From Chara braunii (Eukaryota > Streptophyta > Charophyceae > Charales > Characeae): a stretch of 28,643 nt of DNA. The stretch is from assembly GCA_003427395.1 (NCBI GenBank), contig BFEA01000365.1, positions 1,513,649-1,542,291 of the forward strand. The letters are read 5' to 3'. Positions within the stretch are counted from its first letter, which is position 1, and every line of letters starts with the position of its first letter. The position numbers and the translations under genes are program-made. Under the pieces are notes generated by a model, which was not told the DNA's origin, did no database searches, and saw only the letters and a list, made by a program, of their open reading frames with translations. Shown piece after piece: positions 9,997 to 17,962 of the stretch.

Positions 9997-11214
9997 ACAT
10001 TATATTTTCCACCAGTTCGCACTTCTTCTGGCACGACCATTCGCGAATAAGAGTGTCTAATCACACTCTGCTTAAACTAGTATGACACGAACTGGGCTGC
10101 TTATAGCACCTGTTCCCCATGCGTCGGTGACTCCTAGTATGGCGACCAAAGAAGTATGCTACAATAGTTCTCCCTTATGCAAAGCGCCAAGAAAATTCTA
10201 GAGGCATTTCCGTGAGCATACACCCGTCCTTCCCCTAGGAGGTGGTCTAGGATACCCCTCGTCCTCGCCCGAGACAACCTCGGATCTCAGCAGTCGGGCT
10301 GGCTCCACCGCAACAGTGTTGTATCCCCCCGCAAAGCGGTCCACCTCGAGTCGATAACAGGGTCGGCCCCTAAGGCACCGAACCCCCGCCTCAGATGCCT
10401 CCTTGGAAAAGGAAAGAAGTCTATTACGGTAAGCAAATGACCACTTGTCGCCTGGCGTGAAGAATAACTTAGACGAAGAATGATCATAGGAAAAGAAAAT
10501 CATTCAGACGGACGGGCATAGACGGAGAGGGTCATTCGGGAAAGAATCGGTGACCTTGGAAAAATCTTTGTCCATTCAAGTTTTTCTTCTTTGTGATCAC
10601 TTTATTTTTCGTCGTCTTCTTTCTATTTTAGTTTGATACATACATACACGTGTGAAGAAGTGAGAGCAACCCAACATTAGCCACCCACTGGTCAACCCAC
10701 TTTCATTTCAATATGCCACACTTGCAGTCAGGTCAGACGATAAGTTCAAAAGAAAACAATTTCACACGCGCAGACACACATTCTGCCTACCCTTTTCAGA
10801 AGATATTCAATAATCCAGGTCATACAAAGTGTGGGTTCACACGGGCGTGAGAGGGTCTGAGTCAAGTTGACTATTTCACAAACCTTGAGTGAAGTTGAAC
10901 GGTGTACTCATGAACGCCGTATAGAATTACGTTCTTTTTTACGCGACTGTAGTCATCCCCAGTCGTCAACAAAGTGATCCAAACCACTCTCTTGCTGCGA
11001 CCACCTGCCACAACACCCCCTCACTTATTTTTCAGCAAGTATCGTCGCCGCTAGCTTCCACTGTCACCGAGTCACTGCACCGTCAAGTCCACGCCACCTC
11101 AAAATACCCTACTCTAGCGGTACATTCCCTACGCCAAGGCCCAGCTGCCACTCAATGTAAAATTAATGTCATCACCGATGTAAACCCTGTGCCGACGTTT
11201 GCAAAAAATTTCAG
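9997..11214 (-). other. LTR body between transposon and minisatellite
   Basis: No gene is evident. A 6-bp hairpin at 10051-10068 (GAGTGT/ACACTC) matches GAGTGC/GCACTC at 23116-23133 in the right copy, so one base pair has changed on both sides. The - strand frame at 10198-10503 aligns with 23263-23454 as peptide, but the substitutions do not look synonymous, so I do not call it a gene. Bases 10701-11011 are absent from the right copy. That block is bounded by CCAC repeats (10697-10700 and 11008-11011). Confidence 0.55.
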
Positions 11215-11406
11215 CAGCACTTCCGCACTGCCACCGTAAAGCTTGGTGTCGTGGCCATAAAATTTTTGCAGCGCTTCCACACCACCGCCGAAAAAATCTG
11301 CGTTGCCGCCGCAAAAGTTCGGCTGCACTTCCATACCACCGTCGTAAATTTTAGTGTCACCGCCGCAATAATTTGGCAGCACTTCGCCACCGTAGTGAGA
11401 AAATGG
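11215..11406. repeat. 54-bp minisatellite, left copy (3.5 units)
   Basis: Units start at 11215, 11269 and 11323 with a partial one at 11377. Each begins CAGC(A/G)CTTCC-like and ends AA(A)GTTCGG/AATTTGG. As 54 is a multiple of three, the - strand stays open and reads as an 18-residue repeat of the type EVLPNFCGGDADFF. The right copy has five full units, so unit number differs between the two LTRs. Confidence 0.9.
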
Positions 11407-12805
11407 CAGACCAAAATTAGTAAAATTTAGGCCCCGGGCCCAAATTTCATTGTGCCGCACTGTCGTAGTCCCGGAGCGTCACTGGGTCTGTCTCGTGGGA
11501 CCAACACCAGCCAGAGGGGCAAGGAGCAGAGTGCTCCCTGCCTTGGCTATGACAGTTCAGCTATTCTCCTCGCGCTCCTCTGCAGTCCTCCAGCCATCTC
11601 CTTGAAGTCTCCAAGCAGCACCTCAACTCCTCAGCAGCACTCAAGTGTTCGTCACACATTTGACATCACGAGTGCTTATGTGTGGCAGCTGGGGACAGCT
11701 GCCTGTTTTATAGTGGCTGAGGAGGGTTGGACGTCACTCCAGCCCCCAGGGCTCACAGTGAGTCCACGATCTGGCCAAGATCCAGGGCAAACTGTGGCCG
11801 CACCACAGCCACAGCCTTAGTGATGGGCAGTTTCTTTAACTGCCCTATTTTATTTTTTTGTTTCTTTTTCCCAGCTATCTCGGAATCTCACGAGATAGCT
11901 GGGCTCCTTCCATTTCCAAATCTGTTTTTCTTTTATTTTTCTGATAAGGGGTTGGAAAGATACAACCCCTTTCAGTTTGATGTATCTGGACTCTTTTTCC
12001 AGGGCAGATACATCGGGAAAAGGTTGTACTTAGCCTTTTCCTTTTGTGGACCCTCAATTTCCAAGCTCCCTTTAAAAACGAGAGCCTGACAGTTACCTCT
12101 GGCAGCTTGTACCAGAGGTAACACCACGTGAGGACAAGTGTCCTCACAAAAAGGCAGAGAATAGAAAAGAAAAAAGAACAAAATAAAAGAAAAAACCCCA
12201 ACCCTCTCAACTGCAATGCTCCTGGCCTTGATTTGAGTCAGGGGCATGCAGTTGAGTCAACTGCCTGTTCCTTTCCCTCTGCTGCCCTCCCCTGAAAACG
12301 GGGAGCACGGTTGTCAGGTTGGGAGGAGTAGGTCCTCGTCCTCCCAACCTCCCCGTTTCTCTCTCTCTCCCCCTCTTCAACTCCCTCAGCCCCTTGCCCA
12401 CGTGCGAACGCTGTGAGCCGCCACAACTATTCTTCCCAAAACGAAGTGGGAGCTCTTCTTGCTCTCATACAGTCGAAAACGACTGTTCTTTTGTCTCACG
12501 AGGCAGTTGCCTCGTTTTTGTTTTGTTTCTCTATTTTTTTTTATTTTTTATTTTTTTATAGTTTTTAGTTTTCGTTTTTTCAGCCTTTACCTGTTTTCCC
12601 TGTTGGTTGTGCCTCAACGGTTGCAACGAAAAAACGGAAAAACGAAGAGGACCAAAAAAGAAAAAAGAAAAAAAAAAAAAAACTTACCTTAACGCCTCGT
12701 TTGTACTTCCCCATGTTCTGGAGCATATTCAATCGATTTTGCCTCATCCTATTTGTGGAAGTACCACGGGGCCAACCATAGGTGGGTTGGCAATCCTCCC
12801 CCCCC

Positions 12806-12806
<1 letters not shown>

Positions 12807-12874
<68 letters not shown>
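12807..12874 (+). repeat. (CT)n(AC)n microsatellite in left LTR
   Basis: A CT run is followed by (AC)n to 12874 with one GCAC interruption. The right LTR has a homologous tract at 25670-25720, so it was present in the parent element. Confidence 0.95.
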
Positions 12875-12876
<2 letters not shown>

Positions 12877-12926
12877 AACACGTCCGAATACAGCCGCATT
12901 TCTGCGGCTGATTCATTCAGTCGGGC

Positions 12927-12979
12927 GACTGTCAAGGTCCAACCTCCTGATGAGTCGGTGAGAGCCCGACGAAACAGTC
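12927..12979 (+). ncRNA. Hammerhead ribozyme, type III, left LTR copy
   Basis: All core elements are present in order. Stem III 5' strand GACTG (12927-12931) is followed by U-C with predicted cleavage after C12933. Stem I is AAGG/CCTC with loop TCCAA (12934-12946). The conserved CTGATGA is at 12947-12953, stem II GTCGG/CCGAC with a 7-base loop at 12954-12970, GAAA at 12971-12974, and stem III 3' strand CAGTC at 12975-12979. Stems I and II are closed and stem III open, which is type III. The catalytic core matches consensus. The one flaw is an A-C mismatch at the first pair of stem I, which is a perfect G-C in the right copy. It is antisense to the flanking gag-pol. Plant retrozymes are known to carry type III hammerheads in LTRs, but those LTRs are far shorter. 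Confidence 0.87.
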
Positions 12980-13107
12980 CAGCGCAGTCATTTCCCCCCC
13001 CTTTTCTCTCTCTCGTGCGCCTGTACCCAGGCGCGATAAGCGTCGGGTTCAGGCGCTCCTATGCCCGGCTGCCTAGGCTAGATTATAAAAGAATCTAAGA
13101 AAAAAAT

Positions 13108-13160
13108 CTAGAAATAAAAGTAGAAAACAAAAACAGGAAAAAAAACAAAAAATAACTTAC
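13108..13160 (-). promoter_or_regulatory. Candidate 53-nt mini-intron (left LTR, sense strand of gypsy)
   Basis: On the - strand a consensus donor CAG|GTAAGT starts at 13160. It is followed by a U-rich tract and ends in a polypyrimidine stretch with TTTCTAG at 13108; a second AG lies 13 bases further on (13095). The right copy keeps both signals (26008 to 25957). A second donor-like AAG|GTAAGT with a long U tract starts at 12687 (25548 in the right copy). Splicing is inferred from sequence only. Confidence 0.4.
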
Positions 13161-13382
13161 CTGGAAATCGGTTGCCCATTATTACGGGCCCCTGCAACCA
13201 TTCGTGGGGACTGGAAGTCCCCGTTTCTTCTGAATGCGCCACGTGGCGACTGCTTTTAGTTTGATTTTTTTCTTCTTTTTTTTTCCTGTTGGCTTATGCC
13301 AACGGTCGTGCTGCGTTCGTGGGTTCATCCACGAGTTGTTGAAATACAGACCCGGGTTCGATTCCCTGTGGACAATCGAAAG

Positions 13383-13443
13383 AAAAAAAAATTGTCGTTT
13401 CTCGACTTGTGCGTGTCATCCTTGCGCAGGGGCCATGCTAATC
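13383..13443 (-). ncRNA. U6 snRNA-derived segment (3' half), left LTR
   Basis: On the - strand, 13443-13411 reads GATTAGCATGGCCCCTGCGC then AAGGATGACACGC. This is identical, as far as I recall, to the conserved centre of U6 snRNA including the internal stem-loop. It continues as ACAAGTCGAGAAACGACAA and ends in a T-run (13391-13383), which is U6-like 3' end plus Pol III terminator style sequence. The 5' half of U6 (capping stem, ACAGAGA box) is missing and replaced by unrelated hairpin sequence, so this is a captured fragment and not a functional snRNA gene. It lies on the same strand as gag-pol. The right LTR has the same segment, so capture predates insertion. Confidence 0.85.
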
Positions 13444-13661
13444 TGCGCGGCCGATCTCGGCCGAGCGATCCTTCGAGATCGGGCGGTCGATATCGACGGC
13501 ACCTTTAAAAAAAACTGCTCCAAATTTCCAAAAGGAGCTGGCCCAGTGCGGTAAAGTCGACTCGATCCTGGTACCTCCTGGGTGGAAGTCCGATACCTAA
13601 ACCTACTGGGCTAACTCCTTTCTCACATTGAGAGAGGAGCAGCTCTTCTATATGAAGAGCT

Positions 13662-14600
13662 TGAGTTGTAGTCCATCTCGATTTATTGGTAATGCCACGA
13701 GGAATTAATGGATACAGGTATATCTTCGATGCCAGAGATAATTTAACAGGTTACGTCGATGGATGTGTGATCCATGAACGGACTGGGAAAGTGCTGGCAG
13801 GATGTATTGAGGAATTTTATCTTCGGTATCCGTTCATCCGCAAATTCGTAATGGATCGAGGTGGAGAATTTCGTGATGATGAAGTACAAGCTGTTTTGAA
13901 AAAGCTCGGTGTAAATTACAGTTACACCACTAGAGCTCATCCACAGGCTAACGCTCCAGTAGAGTGAGGACACTCTACTCTGACAAGCTTATTGGCAAAG
14001 TGGTGTGCGGGTAACCCATCAAGATGGTCTGTTTATCTGAGAGCGGCAATGTTCGTAGAAAACATTACTATCAAGCGAACGACTGGGTACGCTCCTGTGA
14101 CTCTTTGGTTTGGACAACATGCTACATTCCCAATCGAAAGCTTTCTGACTACCTGACAGAAGCAGGATATGGAGACTAACCTTTCCACGAAAGAACTACT
14201 TGACCTCAGGGCAAGGCAAATAATGATCACAGAGGAGAAAATTGAGGAGGCCTCTGCCTCAACTGCAGAAAGCAGACAGACATACAATGACAGATGGGAT
14301 AAGCGGCCTCGAGTTCGCAAAGAGCCTTTGGAAATCGGTGATATCTTTCTCCTCAGAGTCTATGATTCATCTTTTAAAAAGCAATGATCAAGAAAATTGG
14401 ACAGCCGATGGTTGGGCTTGTATCGCATTGTCAGAAAGACGGATCATGGAGCATATGAGATCGAGGAAATGGATGGGGCACGTGGTCGAAATTGGGTTTC
14501 TGGTTCCCGTTTATGAAAGTTTATTCAGAGAGATTGAAGACAGTAGTTATTTCTGACTACCTCTGTAAATTATTTCAATTTTCATCATTTTTCATTTGAG
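13662..14600 (+). pseudogene. Gypsy integrase core and C-terminal domain (inverted segment)
   Basis: This is the catalytic domain of a Ty3/gypsy integrase, on the + strand although the rest of the element is on the - strand. VVHLDLLVMPRG (from about 13671) supplies the first Asp. VMDRGGEF (near 13848) gives the second, and AHPQANAPVE (ending 13964) gives the Glu. The spacing is D-35-E, the canonical DDE arrangement. TGA follows Glu directly where VERGH is expected, and the frame continues through ITIKRTTGYAP to a second TGA near 14153 where a Trp is usual. It then runs to LLDLRARQI and VRKEPLEIGDIFLL. After a frame change near 14387, a GPY/F-like LDSRWLGLYRI and GAYEIEEMDG follow. Both stops are single transitions from expected Arg or Trp codons. 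It begins one base after the left LTR homology ends. Confidence 0.88.
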
Positions 14601-15474
14601 AAACAAACACTAAAAGATAGCTTAGGATGTAGATATCTAGGATCAAGAAGTTCAACATACCGAAGATTCAAACGCTTCTGACAAAGGACGCAAAAATTAC
14701 AAAAATCAACAATCATTTTCTCCATCTCTTCCCAGAAGTAAAGATGTTGAACCTTCCGTAATGTGACTCGTGCCGATCTGTGACCGTCTGCAATTCCATC
14801 ATGTAGTGCAGCAATCACCTCGAGCTGTTTCGTTAATCCACACACCACTCTCATCGGAATGTCATTGTCGGATTTCTTCAAGAGATTGTCATACCTTACA
14901 ACAAAATCCGTACTTTTCAAGCGAATTTCTGGACCCACCTCATCTTCACCAACATCCCCATTCAAACACATTCCAAGTTTCTGGTAGATTTCATCATACT
15001 CGTTTAAACGAAAGGCCTCTTTGATCTCACTGCTCTCCCTTTTTTCTGACATTATCTTAAGACGGTCTTCCTTAATCAAGGAATTCACGAGAAATAACAA
15101 ACTCCCACAGTTTTTAGATGCTTTGTCAATTTACTCGTGACCTCCTTCGATCGTCAGGGATTTGTCTGTAAGAATGACCGGGTCGGATAATGTTAGGCTC
15201 ATCATCTGTTATGCAGCCCTGTCCCCCCATGGGTCTTCTTAAGCAAAAGCTTCACTCATCACAAGTTCAAAACGTACTTGATAAGAATTAGGTGCATTCC
15301 AAATAGATTTACCAGATCAAAAGGAATCATTTTCTAAGTAATTAACAAAGTTAATACTCAGTCGATGTTCCTCTATATCCAAGAAGTTGTCCATAGGGAT
15401 TGAGTCCTCCACCTGGTCCTTCGATGAATCTCATTCAATTCGACTCAGTCCATCAGTTCAGTTTTGGGTACCGT
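14601..15474 (-). pseudogene. Gypsy integrase zinc-binding domain and RNase H-integrase spacer
   Basis: On the - strand a decayed spacer (15474 to about 15100, including PMDNFLDIEEHRLSINF and several stops) leads into 171 open codons (15100-14585). These carry the integrase HHCC finger: LHDGIADGH, then YFWEEMEKMIVDF, then CNFCVLCQKR. The domain binds zinc and precedes the catalytic core in all gypsy integrases. Here it ends at HPKLSFSV, exactly where the core (VVHLD) should begin. The core instead lies in opposite orientation just to the left. The upstream end abuts the AGAT target duplication of the transposon at 15479-17636, which separates it from RNase H. Confidence 0.87.
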
Positions 15475-15478
15475 AGAT

Positions 15479-17636
15479 AACATAGTATTCGTGAAAACCT
15501 AACAAAATAAATTGTTAGGTTTGCACGAAAATTTTTAAAGATTCTGATAATACTTTTTTCAGGCCTCCTACATTAACAAAAATTTATGTAAATAAAATTA
15601 ACCGCAAAAAAAAATAGAAAACTACTTTTTCAGAACCACAAGAAGTGATGAGGGGAGAAGCAAGTTTTTTTACAAAAAATCAGTACTTTGCAAAACACCG
15701 TTAATTAAGGAACTGAAATATCACAATTTTTTGTTTAACTGAGAAAATGATATTTATAGTTCGCTAAGGTATGTAGTTCGACGAACCTATTCGGGGGTTC
15801 CCAAACATGCACACATGCTCTCATATTTACGAATACATTCGCTTGGATATGTTATCTCATACAGGGACGAATATATTGTTTTTAAGTGTTTTATTCAATA
15901 ATTTTTTATTTTTTATTTTTAAATCATCGTTGGCTAGGAATTTGAAGATGTCTCACAGGCAAAAATTGTTTTCATTCTTCTTTTACATAACATATATTTT
16001 TTGACAAGGGTTTTACAATTAACTTAAAAATGGAGTTATATTAATTTATAGTTCTATAAACTCGATTTCGTAGAATCTGGTGTTTTTATTAAATTAGTTT
16101 TTATTTTTTAATTTTAAATCATCGTTGGTTAGGAAATTGAAAATGTCTCCCAGGCAAAAGTTGTTTTAATTCTTCTTTTACATAACATATATTTTTTGAC
16201 AAGGGCTTTACAGTTAACCTAAAAATTAAGTTATATTAATTTGTAGTTCTAAAAACTCGATTTCGCAGAATCAGGTTTTTACTAAACTGCTCAAAGCGAC
16301 TTATAGTTCTATTAATGAGTATTCACTGAAATTGTTTTTTTTAACATCTTTCGGGTTCGCCTTGCAGTCGTTAAATGTTGTCTTTGAGAATCGCTAGACT
16401 TTTTCCCTGTTTTTTTGCCTCCTTTCTTAGGAAAAAACGCTCTCTTTTATGTATCAAAAATAACAGTTCGACTTTTACTTTTTCATTCTACAAAAAATGT
16501 TAAGTTTTGTGATTTTGTTAAGTTTTCACGGATTCAGTGTTAAATACGCAAATGTCAAGATGTCTGGCTTCGGTACAAGGAAGCACATTTTCAGAGTGTT
16601 TCTCTGTTTTTTTTTTTCTCGCATGTTTGTGCGTCATGGTTTATAGAACTATAAACGGAATGGAGAATTCCGAAGGTGATATGATTTTTTGCGTTCCAAT
16701 TTATAAGACTATAAATATGCAAATGTCAAGATGTCTGGCTTCGGTACACATTTTCGGAGTGCTTCTTTGTTTTTTTTTATCTTGCATGTTTGTGCATCAC
16801 GGTTTATAGAACTATAAACGGAATGGAGAATTCCGAAGCTGAGATGGTTTTTTTGCGTTCCAATTTATAGGACTATAAATACGCAAATGTGAAAACGTCT
16901 GGCTATGGTACAAAGGCGTACATTTTCGGAGTGCTTGTTCCTTCCCTTTTTCTCTCGTGTGTGTGCGTCATGTTTTATAAAACTATAAATGAAATTGAAA
17001 ATTTCAAAGCTACAACAATTTTTTGCGTTATATGTTATAGGACTATAAACATGCAAATGTCGAGACGTCTGGCTTCAATACAAGATCGTTAATTCTTTGA
17101 GTGTTTGTTCCTTTTCTTTTTTTCTAGTGTGTTTTTGTCTCTTGCTTTATAGAACTACAAATGGAATTCGGGATGCCTAAACTGCATCTGTTTTCTGCTT
17201 CTTTAATGAAAGGACTCTAAAGGTGCACATTCCAAGACGTCTTGCTTTCATACAACGCAATACATTTTGGAGTGATTGTTATCTTGTCTGGGTTTTGTTA
17301 ATTTTCCTCTAAGTTTGTAAGTGGTATCTAGTGTTGTGGAATGAATTGTGATATTTGCGCGGTTTCAGCACAGCAAAGAATTTATTTCTCGACTACAAGC
17401 GGTTTTTGGGATCACTTGTTGACCTGCTTTTGTATGTGATAAAAATGAGGCTCCGTACACAAGGTTTCGTCTCACCAATCACCTTCTCCTAACAGGAGCC
17501 TTGATTTGGTATGTTTTTCATTTCTAGGTGCGGCATACAACGTGTAAAAGTAGTACCAACGTAGTGAAAATAAGTGAAAAAAATTTTGGTTTTCTCCGGT
17601 CTATAAAGATTGTTTGGTTTTCACGAATACTCTGTT
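15479..17636 (+). mobile_element. TIR DNA transposon, copy 2 (2158 bp, TSD AGAT), composite
   Basis: The element begins AACATAGTATTCGTGAAAAC and ends with a sequence whose complement is AACAGAGTATTCGTGAAAAC. It is flanked by AGAT (15475-15478 and 17637-17640). It interrupts the - strand gypsy between RNase H and integrase. Its first 1061 bp (15479-16539) match the whole of copy 1 at 9180-9996 in both ends and in parts of the interior. They end in an alternative terminus, GATTCAGTGTT. The remaining 1.1 kb is a tandem repeat block plus a second terminus. Bases about 15921-16115 are duplicated at about 16116-16300 (period 195). I see no transposase; the short open frames have no recognisable domain. 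Confidence 0.85.
16540..17300 (+). repeat. Tandem repeat of about 163-174 bp inside transposon copy 2
   Basis: Units start at 16543, 16717, 16880 and 17050 with a degraded fifth at 17222. Each opens (A/T)GCAAATGTCAAGATGTCTGGCT-like and contains TTTATAGAACTATAAAC. Each closes with TTATAGGACTATAAA before the next unit. The TATAG/CTATA inverted pairs recur in the rest of the family and at the window start. Confidence 0.88.
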
Positions 17637-17640
17637 AGAT

Positions 17641-17937
17641 GCGCTCGATCTCAAAGTCAAACATTCGTATATACGTTAGTTATCGAGCGACAGTAAGATC
17701 CGAAGGATAATAATTTCTGAGTGATTGAGCCAAAGATGTCGGATCCCATCTTAAAACAAATCGTCTGCCAAATATATAATTCCTGAATGTAAGAAGACAG
17801 TGAAGGACAACAAGTGTTTCTCTCTTGAATTGCGAATAATTACGCTCAGCAGCATTTAAGGTTCGGCTTTCAACTTGCTGCAAACCTCCGGATAAAGATA
17901 CGCCAAAACCCACAAGTCTCATGAAAATTTCGAACAT
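17641..17937 (-). pseudogene. Gypsy RNase H domain
   Basis: The 85 open codons (17937-17680) read VGFGVSLSG, then SRTLNAAERNYSQFKRETLVVL, then YIFGRRFVLRWDPTSL and LTVAR. This is the RNase H-like domain that follows RT in gypsy Pol and degrades the RNA strand of RNA:DNA hybrids. The Glu of NAAERNY and the Asp of RWDPT correspond to conserved active-site positions of this family. After LTVAR a stop is followed by FDFEIERI-like sequence, and the frame is then cut by the AGAT duplication of the inserted transposon at 17640. The domain is in a different frame from RT upstream. Confidence 0.88.
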
Positions 17938-17962
17938 CAGTGATATATTTCAAAGGAGTCTG

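Larger units (their letters stand above)
7115..13661 (-). repeat. Left copy of giant direct repeat (probable 3' LTR of the - strand gypsy element)
   Basis: The sequence from GACGACGCAAAATAATCC at 7115 to the hairpin AGCTCTTC/GAAGAGCT ending at 13661 realigns in order and orientation with 22066-26508. I estimate roughly 88-90% identity by eye in sampled stretches. Relative to the right copy it carries three extra blocks: 7777-8839 (lost from the right copy by deletion), a TIR transposon at 9180-9996, and 10701-11011. It lies where the 3' LTR of the - strand gag-pol should be, directly beside integrase sequence. TG...CA ends and a clear polypurine tract are not visible, so the LTR assignment rests on arrangement and on the primer-binding site. 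Confidence 0.75.
11500..13661. repeat. Hairpin array of the left LTR (about 25 stem-loops)
   Basis: Consecutive perfect or near-perfect stems are packed every 50-100 bases, separated by T- or A-rich linkers. Examples are 11523-11537, 11684-11703, 11825-11845, 11871-11902 (12-bp stem), 11947-11970, 11979-12014 (10 bp), 12016-12041 and 12092-12122 (11 bp). Others are 12128-12147, 12249-12263, 12317-12349 (11 bp), 12470-12485, 12498-12515, 12771-12791, 12891-12910 and 13017-13034. The series ends with 13206-13222, 13237-13248, 13287-13302, 13317-13334, 13451-13482 (9 bp), 13615-13639 and 13641-13661. The last hairpin ends exactly at the end of homology with the right copy. Most stems are kept in the right copy despite divergence. 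Structured non-coding RNA or cruciform-prone DNA are both possible. Confidence 0.85.

Noticed and set aside
10198-10503. Arg/Gly-rich - strand frame conserved in both LTRs
   Set aside because: Differences between copies fall mostly at amino-acid-changing sites and no domain is recognisable; conservation is that of the LTR as a whole.
13156-13166. U1 snRNA 5' end (ACTTACCTGG) on the + strand, also near 12683
   Set aside because: No U1 stem-loops or convincing Sm site follow. The reverse complement is a consensus splice donor with a U-rich downstream tract on the gypsy sense strand, which explains it better.
13287-13380. tRNA gene on the + strand
   Set aside because: There is a B-box-like T arm and an anticodon-arm-like hairpin, but no matching acceptor stem or D arm at the right spacing. 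The stems are explained by the hairpin array.
14601-15100. A separate gypsy insertion on the - strand next to a + strand one
   Set aside because: The two integrase parts are exactly complementary in content, with no overlap and no second RT or LTR, so one inverted element is simpler.
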